Source: Liolophura sinensis
Taxonomy: Eukaryota; Mollusca; Polyplacophora; Chitonida; Chitonidae
DNA: 64,000 nt
Reading direction: 5' to 3'
Assembly (NCBI RefSeq): GCF_032854445.1
Contig: NC_088303.1
Location: 691,501-755,500 of the forward strand
Part shown: positions 1-47,105 of the stretch, in pieces
How the letters are laid out: the number at the start of each line of letters is the position of its first letter
Numbering within the stretch: the first letter of the stretch is position 1
The notes under the pieces: generated by a model
Seen by the model: the letters and a program-made list of their open reading frames with translations, nothing else
Told to the model about the DNA's origin: nothing
Database searches by the model: none
Made by a program: the position numbers and the translations under genes

Positions 1-36270
<36,270 letters not shown>

Positions 36271-36652
36271 CCACTGACATCTGAGCACTATTTTTACACA
36301 GCAGTCATGCCATGTTTCTTGTTATTTGTTGGAAATTTTCCTTTGCAGCAGCTGACATCAAACTTTGTCTGCCCAACAACTCTTCATCATATGGCATGAG
36401 CTAAAACTAGTTGAATTGTTTCTGCAAGAACTGTGAAAATGTATGTGTGATCTGCAGTATCTAAGGAGTGGAAGTAGAAACTGCTTTATGTGGAAATATA
36501 TTACCTTGGAATGTAGTGCTGATTAACAAAGATTTGCCACTTTCATGTATCAATGAAAAATAGTACTAAGATTTCCCTTTGAATGTGAATAGTTCTAAAT
36601 GATTTGCTGTGAAGTTGAGATGTTGATACCTCTGTTTATTTGCAGCTCATGA

Positions 36653-36960
36653 AGTATGCTTTAGGGAGGGAACTATACAAAGGTGAAGTGTGTTTTAGGG
36701 AGGGAACTATACAAAGGCGAAGTGTGTTTTAGGGAGGGAACTATACAAAGGTGAAGTGTGTTTTAGGGAGGGAACTATGCAAAGGTGAAGTGTGTTTTTG
36801 GGAGGGTACTATACAAAGGTGAAGTGTGTTTTAGGGAGGGAACTATGCAAAGGTGAAGTGTGTTTTTGAGAGGGAACTATACCAAAGGTGAAGTGTGTTT
36901 TAGGGAGGGTACTGTACAAAAATGAAGTGTGTTTTGGGGAGGGTGTGTACAAAGATGAAA
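36653..36960 (+). repeat. Minisatellite, 34-bp unit, about 9 copies
   Basis: Unit GTGAAGTGTGTTTTAGGGAG + GGAACTATACAAAG. It begins about 380 bp after the KCC stop codon and may be transcribed in the 3' UTR. Confidence 0.93.
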
Positions 36961-37280
36961 TGTTTATGGACAAACTTACTTGTGGTGAGCTCAACCATGT
37001 GTTTTTAATTGTCTTCATCACCAGACATCGTACATGTAAAATATGTCAGTTGTACAGGTATTCAATTGTAGACTGATTTGAAATTGTCAATTATAGGATG
37101 TCTAAGAGTGAGGCAAAGCTTAAGAGGTGTACAGCCTGGGAGCTATTGATTGTGGATATTCTGAAGGGGGCATAACTCTTGGACAAAAATGCCTGGGCCT
37201 ATGCTACTGGCCCACAGCATTACCTTAGTTTAGATCAACACCACTACTATTGAGAAGCATGGTCAAAAGCACACACTGAA

Positions 37281-37344
37281 CCTGTGCTGTACTGTACTGT
37301 ATTGTATTGTACTGTACTGTACTGTGCTGTACTGTGCTGTGCTG
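37281..37344 (+). repeat. Pentanucleotide microsatellite (CTGTA)n with CTGTG variants
   Basis: About 12 units of CTGTA / CTGTG / TTGTA. Confidence 0.93.
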
Positions 37345-37934
37345 AGAAGAACAGCCTATGCAGTTTATTTTTCAAAGTGCGTAATTTTGTAGACTGTATA
37401 TACATGTGAGCCGTATTTTGTAATTCAGAGATTGCCACCCATTGCTTATAGCCTTAGGTGTTGGGTGTAGAGACCCCCAGCATATGATACAGCCTTGTAT
37501 CGTCAGTTTGTAGTGATATATTTTTGGCAGATTATTTTGAAATTGTACAGGGGAGAGCTAGAAGCATAAGTGGGTCAATACAAGATCTTTGTAAAGCATT
37601 CACCAGAGACCGAGGTTCTCCTGTACATGTACTTCTCTGAGATATATTGGATAAAAGTTATTGGGGGAAAAATATATATATTTTCACGTTCTGGTAATTC
37701 ACATACTGTATCTGAAGGGTAAGGGTTATGTTGTTAAAACTTAAACCACTTCAATTTTGAAACGTGTTCTCTGTTTTGTCACAATTGTTAATTTAGAATC
37801 TCTTGTCTGTGAATTTATAGTTTTTTGCTACTTTTGTTTTCTTGCCATGAACTTTGAAAAATCTCAAACCTCATTGAAATGTCAAATTTGCATCTTTAGC
37901 ATCAGCTTTTTGACCCAACTTATGCATGTATAAT

Positions 37935-38175
37935 CTTAGAAGTCACTGATTCTGATGCCAGAACAGAAATCGATAATTCTGGTGACAAGAGAAATCATTG
38001 ATTCTGATGACAGAACAGAAATCGATAATTCTGCTACAACAGAAATCATTGATTCTGATGACAGAACAGAAATCAGTAATTCTTGTGACAAGAGAAATCA
38101 TTGTTTCTGATGACAGAACAGAAATCATTGATTCTGATGACAGAGCAGAAATCAATAATTCTGCTGACAGAACGG
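37935..38175 (+). repeat. Short array, about 27-30-bp unit, about 8 copies
   Basis: Core GATTCTGATGACAGAACAGA + AATCATT with a variant AATTCTGCTACAACAG. Confidence 0.88.
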
Positions 38176-38561
38176 TGCATGGAGATTATTAATGGTGAGA
38201 ATTTTTGGTGAGAATTCCTTTGATATTTACATATATTAGTACATATTACAAATCATAGTGCACTTGACAAGATTTGAATGTCGTCAATCATAGCCAAATG
38301 TAACAAAAGTCCATCTGACATCACCTGCACAACATACTACTATTTATCAGGCATAGCGCCCGTTTTATTCAGAAGGTGTGTTTAGGAGTAAGCTGTGCTT
38401 TGGTGGGACCTCAGAAAACTGCTAATGGCATGTGTCTGGACTAAAGCAGCATAAACCAGTTGAAAGGACAGGATAGATGTTGCAGATGTATTTTTAAGTC
38501 CATGTGGAGGTAAGTTAAAAATCCCAGCTGGCCCCTGTTAAACATAAGGCGTGCATGAAAC

Positions 38562-38690
38562 TTACTGAGCATTATTACAGGAGGTCTTTCAGCAAAGTTC
38601 ATATTACTGAGCATTATTACAGGTAGTCATTCAGCAAAGTTCATATTACTGAGCATTATTACAGGTGGTCATTCAGCAAAGTTCATATAA
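38562..38690 (+). repeat. Tandem repeat, about 42-bp unit, 3 copies
   Basis: Unit TTACTGAGCATTATTACAGG + TGGTCATTCAGCAAAGTTCATA. Confidence 0.9.
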
Positions 38691-39189
38691 ATGATCGCTT
38701 AGTTTTCATGCCATTCTTGGTGACAGCAATCGTAACATCCCAACACCACAAAACCAGTGATCATATGTAACCACTCTGTTATGCTTACCTGACATTTGAC
38801 TTGTTTGCAACAATATTGATTACAATTGTCCATACTCATGTTTTTGAGTGACAGTTCAGAAACGCTCGACCCGTGCATAAGGAAGGAAAGTGCAGAGAAA
38901 AGCGGTTTTGTAACCTAGTTCATCTTCAGATACTTATATATATAAACTCAGAGCAGGCAAAGGTACTTTGTGAATTCAAGATGTATACAGCTAAGTCACG
39001 ATATAGAAATTCTCCTGTACTTTGCCTTAATTCTTATCCTAGAAAATTTCTAAGAATAAGTGAAGGTATTTTAGATAAAGTTTGTCTGATGATAACTTTC
39101 CTGCGTCGTCGTTTTGGTTACTGTACAGGCAAGTTTTGGCAATGCCTTTTGGCAGATACCCTGATATATGCTCCCATCCCCATCCTCCC

Positions 39190-39880
39190 TTAGCAAACAG
39201 ATATCAAAGTGGCCACAGATTAGCAAATAGGTAGCAAACTGCCCACTCAGATTAGCAAATAGATAGCAAACTGGCCACTCAGATTGGCAAACAGATATCA
39301 AAGTGGCCACAGATTAGCAAATAGGTAGCAAACTGCCCACTCAGATTAGCAAATAGATAGCAAACTGGCCACTCAGACTGGCAAACAGATATCAAAGTGG
39401 CCACAGATTAGCAAATAGGTAGCAAACTGCCCACTCAGATTAGCAAATAGATAGCAAACTGGCCACTCAGATTGGCAAACAGATATCAAAGTGGCCACAG
39501 ATTAGTAAATAGGTAGCAAACTGCCCACTCAGATTAGCAAATAGATAGCAAACTGGCCACTCAGACTGGCAAACAGATATCAAACTGGCCACCCAGATTA
39601 GCAAATAGGTAGCAAACTGCCCACTCAGATTAGCAAATAGATAGCAAACTGGCCACTCAGATTGGCAAACAGATATCAAACTGGCCACCCAGATTAGCAA
39701 ACAGGTAGCAAACTGGCCACTCAGATTAGCAAACAGGTGGCAAACTGGCCACTCAGATTAGCAAACAGGTAGCAAACTGGCCACTCAGATTAGCAAACAG
39801 GTAGCAAACAGGCCACTTAGATTAGCAAACAGGTAGCAAACAGGCCACTTAGATTAGCAAACAGATATTAAACTGGCAAC
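39190..39880 (+). repeat. Minisatellite, about 32-bp unit in a three-unit higher order, about 21 copies
   Basis: Unit AGATTAGCAAACAGGTAGCA + AACTGGCCACTC. In the left two thirds three subtypes (AGATATCAAAGTGG, AGGTAGCAAACTGC, AGATAGCAAACTGG) alternate in fixed order, giving a period of about 94 bp; the right end is monomeric. Confidence 0.92.
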
Positions 39881-40344
39881 TCAAATTTTTAGCAGTGCCA
39901 ATTTCAGTGATGCACAGTGTTCTGGAAATGAGGCATTCTGGAAATGAGGTGTTCTGGAAATGAAACACTAAGGAAACTTCCGGTCCTGCAGATTTATGAG
40001 ATTTCAGTCTCATTGCTGGGGTCAAAAGTGTTGACACAGTATGATCACTTATTTTGTATAAATATGTGCTGTAAAAAGTTTAAATGCAATGTAAAATGTA
40101 ACTGTCTCCCTTGATGTAAATTCTGAAATTCCATGATTTTCTGCTTTTTTTGAGTTGAAAAGCTTAGGAAAATGCACTTAGGATTTCGTTTTACTGTTTT
40201 ATCCTTGCTGACATTGACTTTCTCCAGAATTGGAAATTGTGGTTCGCAATTTGTTCATTATTTTGAAGTTGTTGTTTTCTTTAACAGTGATCTCTAGACT
40301 AAAGTTAATTTTATTCATATAAATTATTACTGCATGTTCTGCTC

Positions 40345-40579
40345 AGGGGTGTCCGTGGCCTGGTAGTTAGTGTGCCAGCGCAGCACAGGAGCCTCTCACC
40401 AATGTGATCGCTGTGAGTTCAAGTCCAGTTCATGTTGGCTTCCTCTCTCCTCGTACATGGGACAGTCTTCCACCAACCCACGAATAATCATGGGTTTGCT
40501 CCCACCATAATGCTAGCTGCCATCGTAGAAGTGAAATATATTTGAGTACAGTGTAAAACATCAATCAGATAAATAAATA
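40345..40579 (+). mobile_element. SINE, same family as 5116
   Basis: GTCCGTGGCCTGGTAGTTAG, GTGATCGCTGTGAGTTCAAG, GTTGGCTTCCTCTC, CTGCCATCGTAGAAGTGAAA and an AAAT tail. I see no clear target duplication. Confidence 0.8.
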
Positions 40580-41097
40580 CTTCATTTGCATCTCTCTTCC
40601 ACGATGCAGATGCAGTATTGACTAGGACTCCTGACTGCAGACAGCAGGGAAATTGTCGATGATACTGACGGGCCCTTCTTGCTGTCTACTTTAATTTGCA
40701 TGGATCTGATTTTTATTTATGGTTTTTACTTGTATACTATATATGCTTTACATGTATACTGTGTCCCCTTTTTATGATTATTATAATTATATTTTTTTTT
40801 GGGCAGTGACCATGTATTTTTGTTTTCATACATTTTTGCTGGTTGTAGGTGATACAAAAAGTCAGGTGTAAATCTTGTAAATGTGTTTGTAGTTTTCATT
40901 GATGGCTTAGCAATGTTTTCACATCTCTGTTCGGATTCATGACTTTTTAATTTTTCTCTCTTTTTTCATAATTTTGTATTCTATTTAAAGTATAAGCTTG
41001 CAATTCTCTGGTTAAGATAAAATTTTAGTTTCATTACAACAACAACTAAAGCTATAACTAGATCATCCACCTTCAGGACTTCAGAAAAACGGTATAT

Positions 41098-41309
41098 TGT
41101 ATTTTACCTAAAGCTAGCCGTGTAAAAATGCACTTTCGGAAGCACATAAAGGCCTTAAAAAGATACTTTTGAAGTCAACACTTCATATTTTTTTGATAAA
41201 AATAAATCAGGCTTTATAGAAAAACTCCAAAGTGGGACCTATGATGTGGATGCACCAGAATCCAGTAAATGTGTCCTTCAGTTGAAAGCTAAATTTTAGG
41301 TAAAATACA
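41098..41309 (+). mobile_element. MITE-like element with about 15-bp terminal inverted repeats
   Basis: Begins TGTATTTTACCTAAAG and ends TTTAGGTAAAATACA, an inverted pair. About 212 bp, non-coding. A shorter element at 53204-53328 has closely related ends; an interior relative lies at 7128. Confidence 0.7.
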
Positions 41310-41352
41310 GTAAAAGTAAATCTGCCCTCATCAAACCAAAACAGTCCGAAGT

Positions 41353-42975
41353 CTTCATCATGCTGACATGTGAATAAACAGGTGTTCAGTTACATGCACA
41401 TGTCACCCTGAGTTTGTGGATATATCAAACCCTCCACACTTGTATTCATCATGCTGACATGTGAATAAACAGGTGTTCAGTTACATGCACATGTCACCCT
41501 GAGTTTGTGGATATATCAAACCCTCCACACTTGTATTCATCATTTTGACATGTGAATAAACAGGTGTTCAGTTACATGCACGTCACCCTGAGTTTGTGGA
41601 TATATCAAACCCTCCACACTTGTATTCATCATGCTGACATGTGAATAAACAGGTGTTCAGTTACATGCACGTCACCCTTAGTTTGTGGATATATCAAACC
41701 CTCCACACTTGTATTCATCATGCTGACATGTGAATAAACAGGTGTTCAGTTACATGCACACGTCACCCTTAGTTTGTGGATATATCAAACTCTCCACACG
41801 TGTATTCATCATGCTGACATGTGAATAAACAGGTGTTCAGTTACATGCACATGTCACCCTGAGTTTGTGGATATATCAAACCCTCCACACTTGTATTCAT
41901 CATGCTGACGTGAATAAACAGGTGTTCAGTTACATGCACGTCACCCTGAGTTTGTGGATATATCAAACCCTCCACACTTGTATTCATCATGCTGACATGT
42001 GAATAAACAGATGTTCAGTTACATGCACATGTCACCCTGAGTTTGTGGATATATCAAACCCTCCACACTTGTATTCATCATGCTGACATGTGAATAAACA
42101 GGTGTTCAGTTACATGCACGTCACCCTGAGTTTGTGGATATATCAAACCCTCCACACTTGTATTCATCATGCTGACATGTGAATAAACAGGTGTTCAGTT
42201 ACATGCACATGTCACCCTGAGTTTGTGGATATATCAAACCCTCCACACTTGTATTCATCATGCTGACATGTGAATAAACAGGTGTTCAGTTACATGCACG
42301 TCACCCTTAGTTTGTGGATATATCAAACCCTCCACACTTGTATTCATCATGCTGACATGTGAATAAACAGGTGTTCAGTTACATGCACGTCACCCTGAGT
42401 TTGTGGATATATCAAACCCTCCACACTTGTATTCATCATGCTGACATGTGAATAAACAGGTGTTCAGTTACATGCACGTCACCCTGAGTTTGTGGATATA
42501 TCAAACCCTCCACACTTGTATTCATCATGCTGACATGTGAATAAACAGATGTTCAGTTACATGCACATGTCACCCTTAGTTTGTGGATATATCAAACCCT
42601 CCACACTTGTATTCATCATGCTGACATGTGAATAAACAGGTGTTCAGTTACATGCACGTCACCCTGAGTTTGTGGATATATCAAACCCTCCACACTTGTA
42701 TTCATCATTTTGACATGTGAATAAACAGGTGTTCAGTTACATGCACATGTCACCCTGAGTTTGTGGATATATCAAACCCTCCACACTTGTATTCATCATT
42801 TTGACATGTGAATAAACAGGTGTTCAGTTACATGCACGTCACCCTTAGTTTGTGGATATATCAAACCCTCCACACTTGTATTCATCATTTTGACATGTGA
42901 ATAAACAGGTGTTCAGTTACATGCACGTCACCCTGAGTTTGTGGATATATCAAACTCTCCATATTTGTATTCAGT
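41353..42975 (+). repeat. Tandem repeat, 88-91-bp unit, about 18 near-identical copies
   Basis: Unit GCTGACATGTGAATAAACAG, GTGTTCAGTTACATGCACAT, GTCACCCTGAGTTTGTGGAT, ATATCAAACCCTCCACACTT, GTATTCATCAT. Length variants come from CACATGTCACC versus CACGTCACC. Very low divergence suggests recent growth or homogenisation. It lies in the intergenic region. Confidence 0.95.
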
Positions 42976-43604
42976 ATGTGAGCTTTCTTACCAGTACAAG
43001 CTGGCAGAATACAGCCATTTATATTCCGACACGATGCAGTATATAAAACTATAGCAGATTTATACTGTGGAAGCGTTGTGGAAGGTGATGCGGGATTGTT
43101 TGTCACTGGAATCCACACTTTCAAACGTTCTACATCTGAGACTGAAATTATGTATTATCGGAAAGATGTGTATATTTTTTGTTCAGAACAATGCGTCTGA
43201 GCAATGTGTCAAAGGTCGTGAAATCTTATGTATGTTATGTTGTGATTTTAATTTAATCAGCCAAGATTGGTCTTTTTCTCTATGCACTTTTTGTCAAATT
43301 CTTCCTGCACGGTCCCCTGTATCATGTTGAATTTATTTATTAGAATGAATTATTAGAAAGTACTGTAAATAATGTGTGAAGTATTTTAACAACAGAAAAA
43401 AAAAATAAAGTATAATTTTTACACAAAAATATGTTATTGTAGTGGAATATACATAGGTAATGTGCAGGTAGGTTTTTAGACTTGAAAAAAAAAAACAATT
43501 ATTTATATCTTTATTTTTTAATGTATAGGTAATTTATCGTAAGATTTGAACTCCCATAGATGCATTTGTCATACATGCTTTTTATTGTGTATTTGCATTC
43601 ATGT

Positions 43605-43690
43605 TATGGTGTGTAATCGTGCTGGCAGATCCATCAGTGATTTATGGCATGTAATGGTGCTGGCAAATCCATCAGTGATTTATGGCATAT
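43605..43690 (+). repeat. Two-copy tandem repeat, about 38 bp
   Basis: GCTGGCAGATCCATCAGTGA + TTTATGGCATGTAATGGT, then a second copy. Confidence 0.8.
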
Positions 43691-43974
43691 GCCCTGTTTG
43701 GAATCTTCTCATCCTTTGCGAGATGTGCGAATGTTGAAGTGTAATATGTTCATAGGTTTGGGAGATGAAGGTGGCTTTTTCAGTTGCACTGAATTCAGAT
43801 CAAATAGCCAGTCCATGTGCTGACTTGTCACTCACTAGATCTTCAGGACCTCCTCCTCTGTACCGTGCAGACCTCTAGTGCACATGTACCTGTATTGAAA
43901 CTAGGATTCTGATGTGACTGATCCAGCCGAAGAGAACATGTCATCAGAACAGCTCACCGGGTCATACTTTGTGT

Positions 43975-44280
43975 TTGAAATGAGAGCTGTGTCACGCAGG
44001 TTTGTTCATGGCACAATACAATAAACATGTGTACCACGTAGCCAGTCTGTAAACCTACTGATGCTTTGTAATTGAAATGAGAGCTGTATCACTTGGTTTT
44101 GTTTATGGCACGATGCAGTAAACATGTGTACCACGTAGCCAGTCTGTAAACCTACTGATGCTTTGTAATTGAGAGCTGTATCACTTTGTTTTGTTTATGG
44201 CACGATGCAGTAAACATGTGTACCACGTAACCAGTCTGTAAACCTGCTGATGCTTTGTAATTGAAATGAGAGCTGTTTCA
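43975..44280 (+). repeat. Tandem repeat, about 95-98-bp unit, about 3 copies
   Basis: Unit with AATGAGAGCTGTATCACTTG, GTTTATGGCACGATGCAGTA, AACATGTGTACCACGTAGCC and AGTCTGTAAACCTACTGATG. Confidence 0.92.
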
Positions 44281-44449
44281 CTTAGCTTTGCTTCTAGCAT
44301 GAGAGTAAACATTTGTACCATATTGCAAGTCAATAAACATGATGAAAGTTTTATTGAGTTTCACATATTCCTCATTTCTGAGCTTCAGCACTGTGACATA
44401 AGGAAAAAAAAGAGACCTCATCTCATTAAGGGTCAGTGGCTGCGGTATT

Positions 44450-45463
44450 AGGTGACTCCCAACAGCGGAGATTGGAGATGTGCCGGTTCATTGCCAGCTG
44501 TAGATAGGGAAGTTTTAGATTCATCTGGCCTCAGTGTTTGCTGGGCCTTGCTGGCAGGTATATGTAATATATGGCATGCAAGTCTTTACACTGTACGTCA
44601 TGTGTGGGGAAAGTTTGTCGGTAACTTGCCGAAAATCAGTTGTTGAACCCAGTTCTTTAGTTTCTTCTAAACAGTGATTGAAATTGTATACATATAAGTG
44701 AAAAAATCTTGAGTATGGCATTAAACTACAATCCTGAGTATAGCATTAAACTACACCCTGAGTATGGCATTAAACCACAATCTTGAGTATGGCATTAAAC
44801 TGCAGTCCTGAGTATGGCATTAAACTACACCCTGAGTATGGCATTAAACCACAATCTTGAGTATGGCATTAAACTGCAGTCCTGAGTATGGCATTAAACT
44901 ACACCCTGAGCATGGCATTAAACCACAATCTTGAGTATGGCATTAAAAAGCAGTCCTGAGTATGGCATTAAACTACGATCTTGTACATGGAATTAAACTA
45001 CAGTCCTGGGTATAACCACTCTTACTGCCTGAGTATGGCAGTAAACTGCAACCTTGAGTATGACATTAAACTACAATCCTGAGTATGGCATTAAACTACA
45101 ATCTTGAGTATGGCATTTAACTACAACCTTGAGTATGGCATTAATCTACAACCTTGAACATGGTATTAAACTACAATCTGAGCATGGCATTAAGCTACAA
45201 TCCTGAGTATGGCATTAATCTACAACCTTGAACATGGCATTAAGCTACAATCCTGAGTATGGCAGTAAACTACAATTTTGAGTATGGCATTAAACTACAA
45301 CCTTGAACATGGTATTAAACTACAATCTTGAGTATGGGAATAAACCTACAATCAACTACAATCTTGAGTATGGGATTAAACCTACAATCTTGAGTATGGC
45401 ATTAAATTACTATCAACTAAAATCTTTAGTATAGCATTAAACTACAATTAAATAAATAAATAT
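44450..45463 (+). mobile_element. SINE whose 3' tail has expanded into a minisatellite
   Basis: 44450-44714 resembles the SINE at 49580: GGCCTCAGTGTTTGCTGGGC, GTCGGTAACTTGCCGAAAAT, ATAAGTGAAAAAATCTTGAG. The usual CTTGAGTATGGCATTAAAC end is then repeated about 27 times before the normal AAATAAATAAAT terminus at about 45450-45463. Confidence 0.75.
44705..45447 (+). repeat. SINE-tail minisatellite, about 26-27-bp unit, about 27 copies
   Basis: Unit CTTGAGTATGGCATTAAACT + ACAATC. The unit is the penultimate segment of the SINE 3' end seen elsewhere in the window (CTTGAGTATGGCGTAAAACA + CCAATC). Confidence 0.88.
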
Positions 45464-46900
45464 GAGTTACAAGTTAAATACAAACTTTGTTCTCCTGTAC
45501 TGAGCCCTGTTGCACATACAAAGAATAACACTTACAGTTTTAATAACTCTGCATGGTATATAAGGCAACTGGATAATCAATTTGAAAGACTATTCTTTCA
45601 GGTTTGTGAGCCTCCCAATATCGGAAGGGCCTATTTATCCACTCACAAAGCCAGTGTTATGCTGGCAGTAAACAATAGTCCATTAACACCTGTAGAGAGC
45701 CATACAGAGCCAGGTGTACTCATGACTTACCTGGATGGCCTCTGGCACAATGTGCTCACTTAATTAATAAATACAGTTAATGCTTTTGAACAAGACTCCA
45801 TACTTGGTTGTAGTTATACAGACTTTTCTTGAATAATGAAATCATATTCCAGTGTCTAAAACAAGATTGTCACCTCCATCTGTGGTTTAGCTTACTGTTG
45901 TCTGCTTACCTGGACTCAGCTGGGAACATACAGGTTTCAACTAAATTTAGTTGAGATGTAAAGGCTACTGAAGAACTATGATGACACCTTTAGCAAGCAA
46001 ATTGATAGCTCAATAAAAAAAATCAACCTGCATCGAGGAGGCTGTTCCGTGGTGGGTTAAGTAATGACAGGCATTCACATCATAATACAGAGAACCCGTT
46101 GTGTAGGTTCAATCTATAATCGTGTTGTACATATACGTTTTTAAAAACTTGCAGTTTTAGTAGTTGCTTGCTTGGCTCTCAGCGTAAGGAGCATAGGCCT
46201 AGGTCATACTAGCTGGTCAGTGGGGTGCTGTCTAGCATAATGTGACTTGGGCTGTCAGGTCTGGTAGCTGAGGTATGACATTCTAGTGAGGCAGCATCAA
46301 AGAAGACGCCATCGTTATGTTACCAAAATAATGATGAAAGTGATGTTATACTCCAACCAATTGCTTATTCTCGATCAAAAAGCTTGTTCTTTTTTCACAT
46401 AAGCCTATCAGTGATTTGCCAGAGAGCGTCAGTATTGGGCCACATGCAGTGTAGTGTGGATAGTGGTTTCCTCAGCCCATGCATTTACCTGGCCTTACCA
46501 TTATACAAGCAAAGTAATCTTAAGCTCATCATGAGCACCCCTAAAGTATGTGCCCTTCAAGTGTAAGCATACCAGTCATACATGTAGGCCTAGCTGAAAA
46601 ACACTTAGTTCTATTTAGTGCGTTGGAAAGGCAAGAGTTCAAAGTTTCAAGAGCTAATGTCTATAACACATTTTAGATGGCTTGTTGGTTAAATGTATAA
46701 ACTTTTTTAATGTTTTCTGAGACCCTTTGTTATTTTCTCCATTTTAGAAAGCCTTTTCCATTTTTTTTTATACATAAATTCTACACTTCTTTCAAACTTT
46801 TGCATGCCTAACAAAAAGCAAGGTATTCCAGCTATGGCTACGTCTGATAAGTGATTTTGAATTTTGTCTGACATTAGTCTGATATCTACGGTAATCCCGT
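45464..46900. other. Unannotated intergenic stretch
   Basis: No repeat, element or coding segment recognised. A GTG-initiated 76-codon frame on the reverse strand at 46707-46937 has no supporting feature. Confidence 0.6.
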
Positions 46901-46914
46901 TGCTATGACATGCG

Positions 46915-47091
46915 CGGCCATGCTTACCACTCGCCACAACAGGTTCACGTGACGTCAGAGTGGCGGATCAGCTCGGTGTTTTGGAGAAGGTCCCGGGCGG
47001 GAATCCGATCAGTTTGACAGATCGGCAGGGCACATGGTGAGCTAATAGCGCTCCTACCACTACAACTGCCTCTCAGTCTACACGGGTAAAC
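46915..47091 (+). promoter_or_regulatory. Candidate promoter and 5' leader of the kinesin gene
   Basis: A locally GC- and CpG-richer patch directly upstream of the first coding exon, with TCACGTGACGTCA at 46945-46957: an E-box CACGTG overlapping a full CRE/ATF palindrome TGACGTCA. No TATA box is obvious. The start of transcription cannot be read from the sequence. Confidence 0.55.
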
Positions 47092-47105
47092 ATGTCAGAA
47101 AATTC
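47092..47105 (+). CDS. KIF28: Kinesin exon 1 (14 coding nt)
   Basis: ATGTCAGAAAATTC, then donor GTAAGT; encodes MSEN and two bases of Ser. Chosen as the start because it splices in phase to exon 2 and family members begin only a few residues before the VKVAVRVRP strand. Confidence 0.75.

Larger units (their letters stand above)
36271..41097 (+). other. KCC 3' UTR and 3' flank (boundary not resolved)
   Basis: By eye I find no AATAAA close to the stop; the first clear one is in a SINE tail at about 40572, so the transcript end is unknown. Holds five small arrays and one SINE, listed separately. An open frame of 106 codons at 38873-39193 has no recognisable feature. Confidence 0.6.

Noticed and set aside
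38873-39193. 106-codon forward frame in the intergenic region
   Set aside because: No domain, no splice or promoter context, composition like surrounding non-coding DNA.
46707-46937. Reverse-strand 76-codon frame just upstream of the kinesin promoter, as a divergent gene
   Set aside because: Starts at GTG, no recognisable domain or codon pattern; coincidence cannot be excluded.
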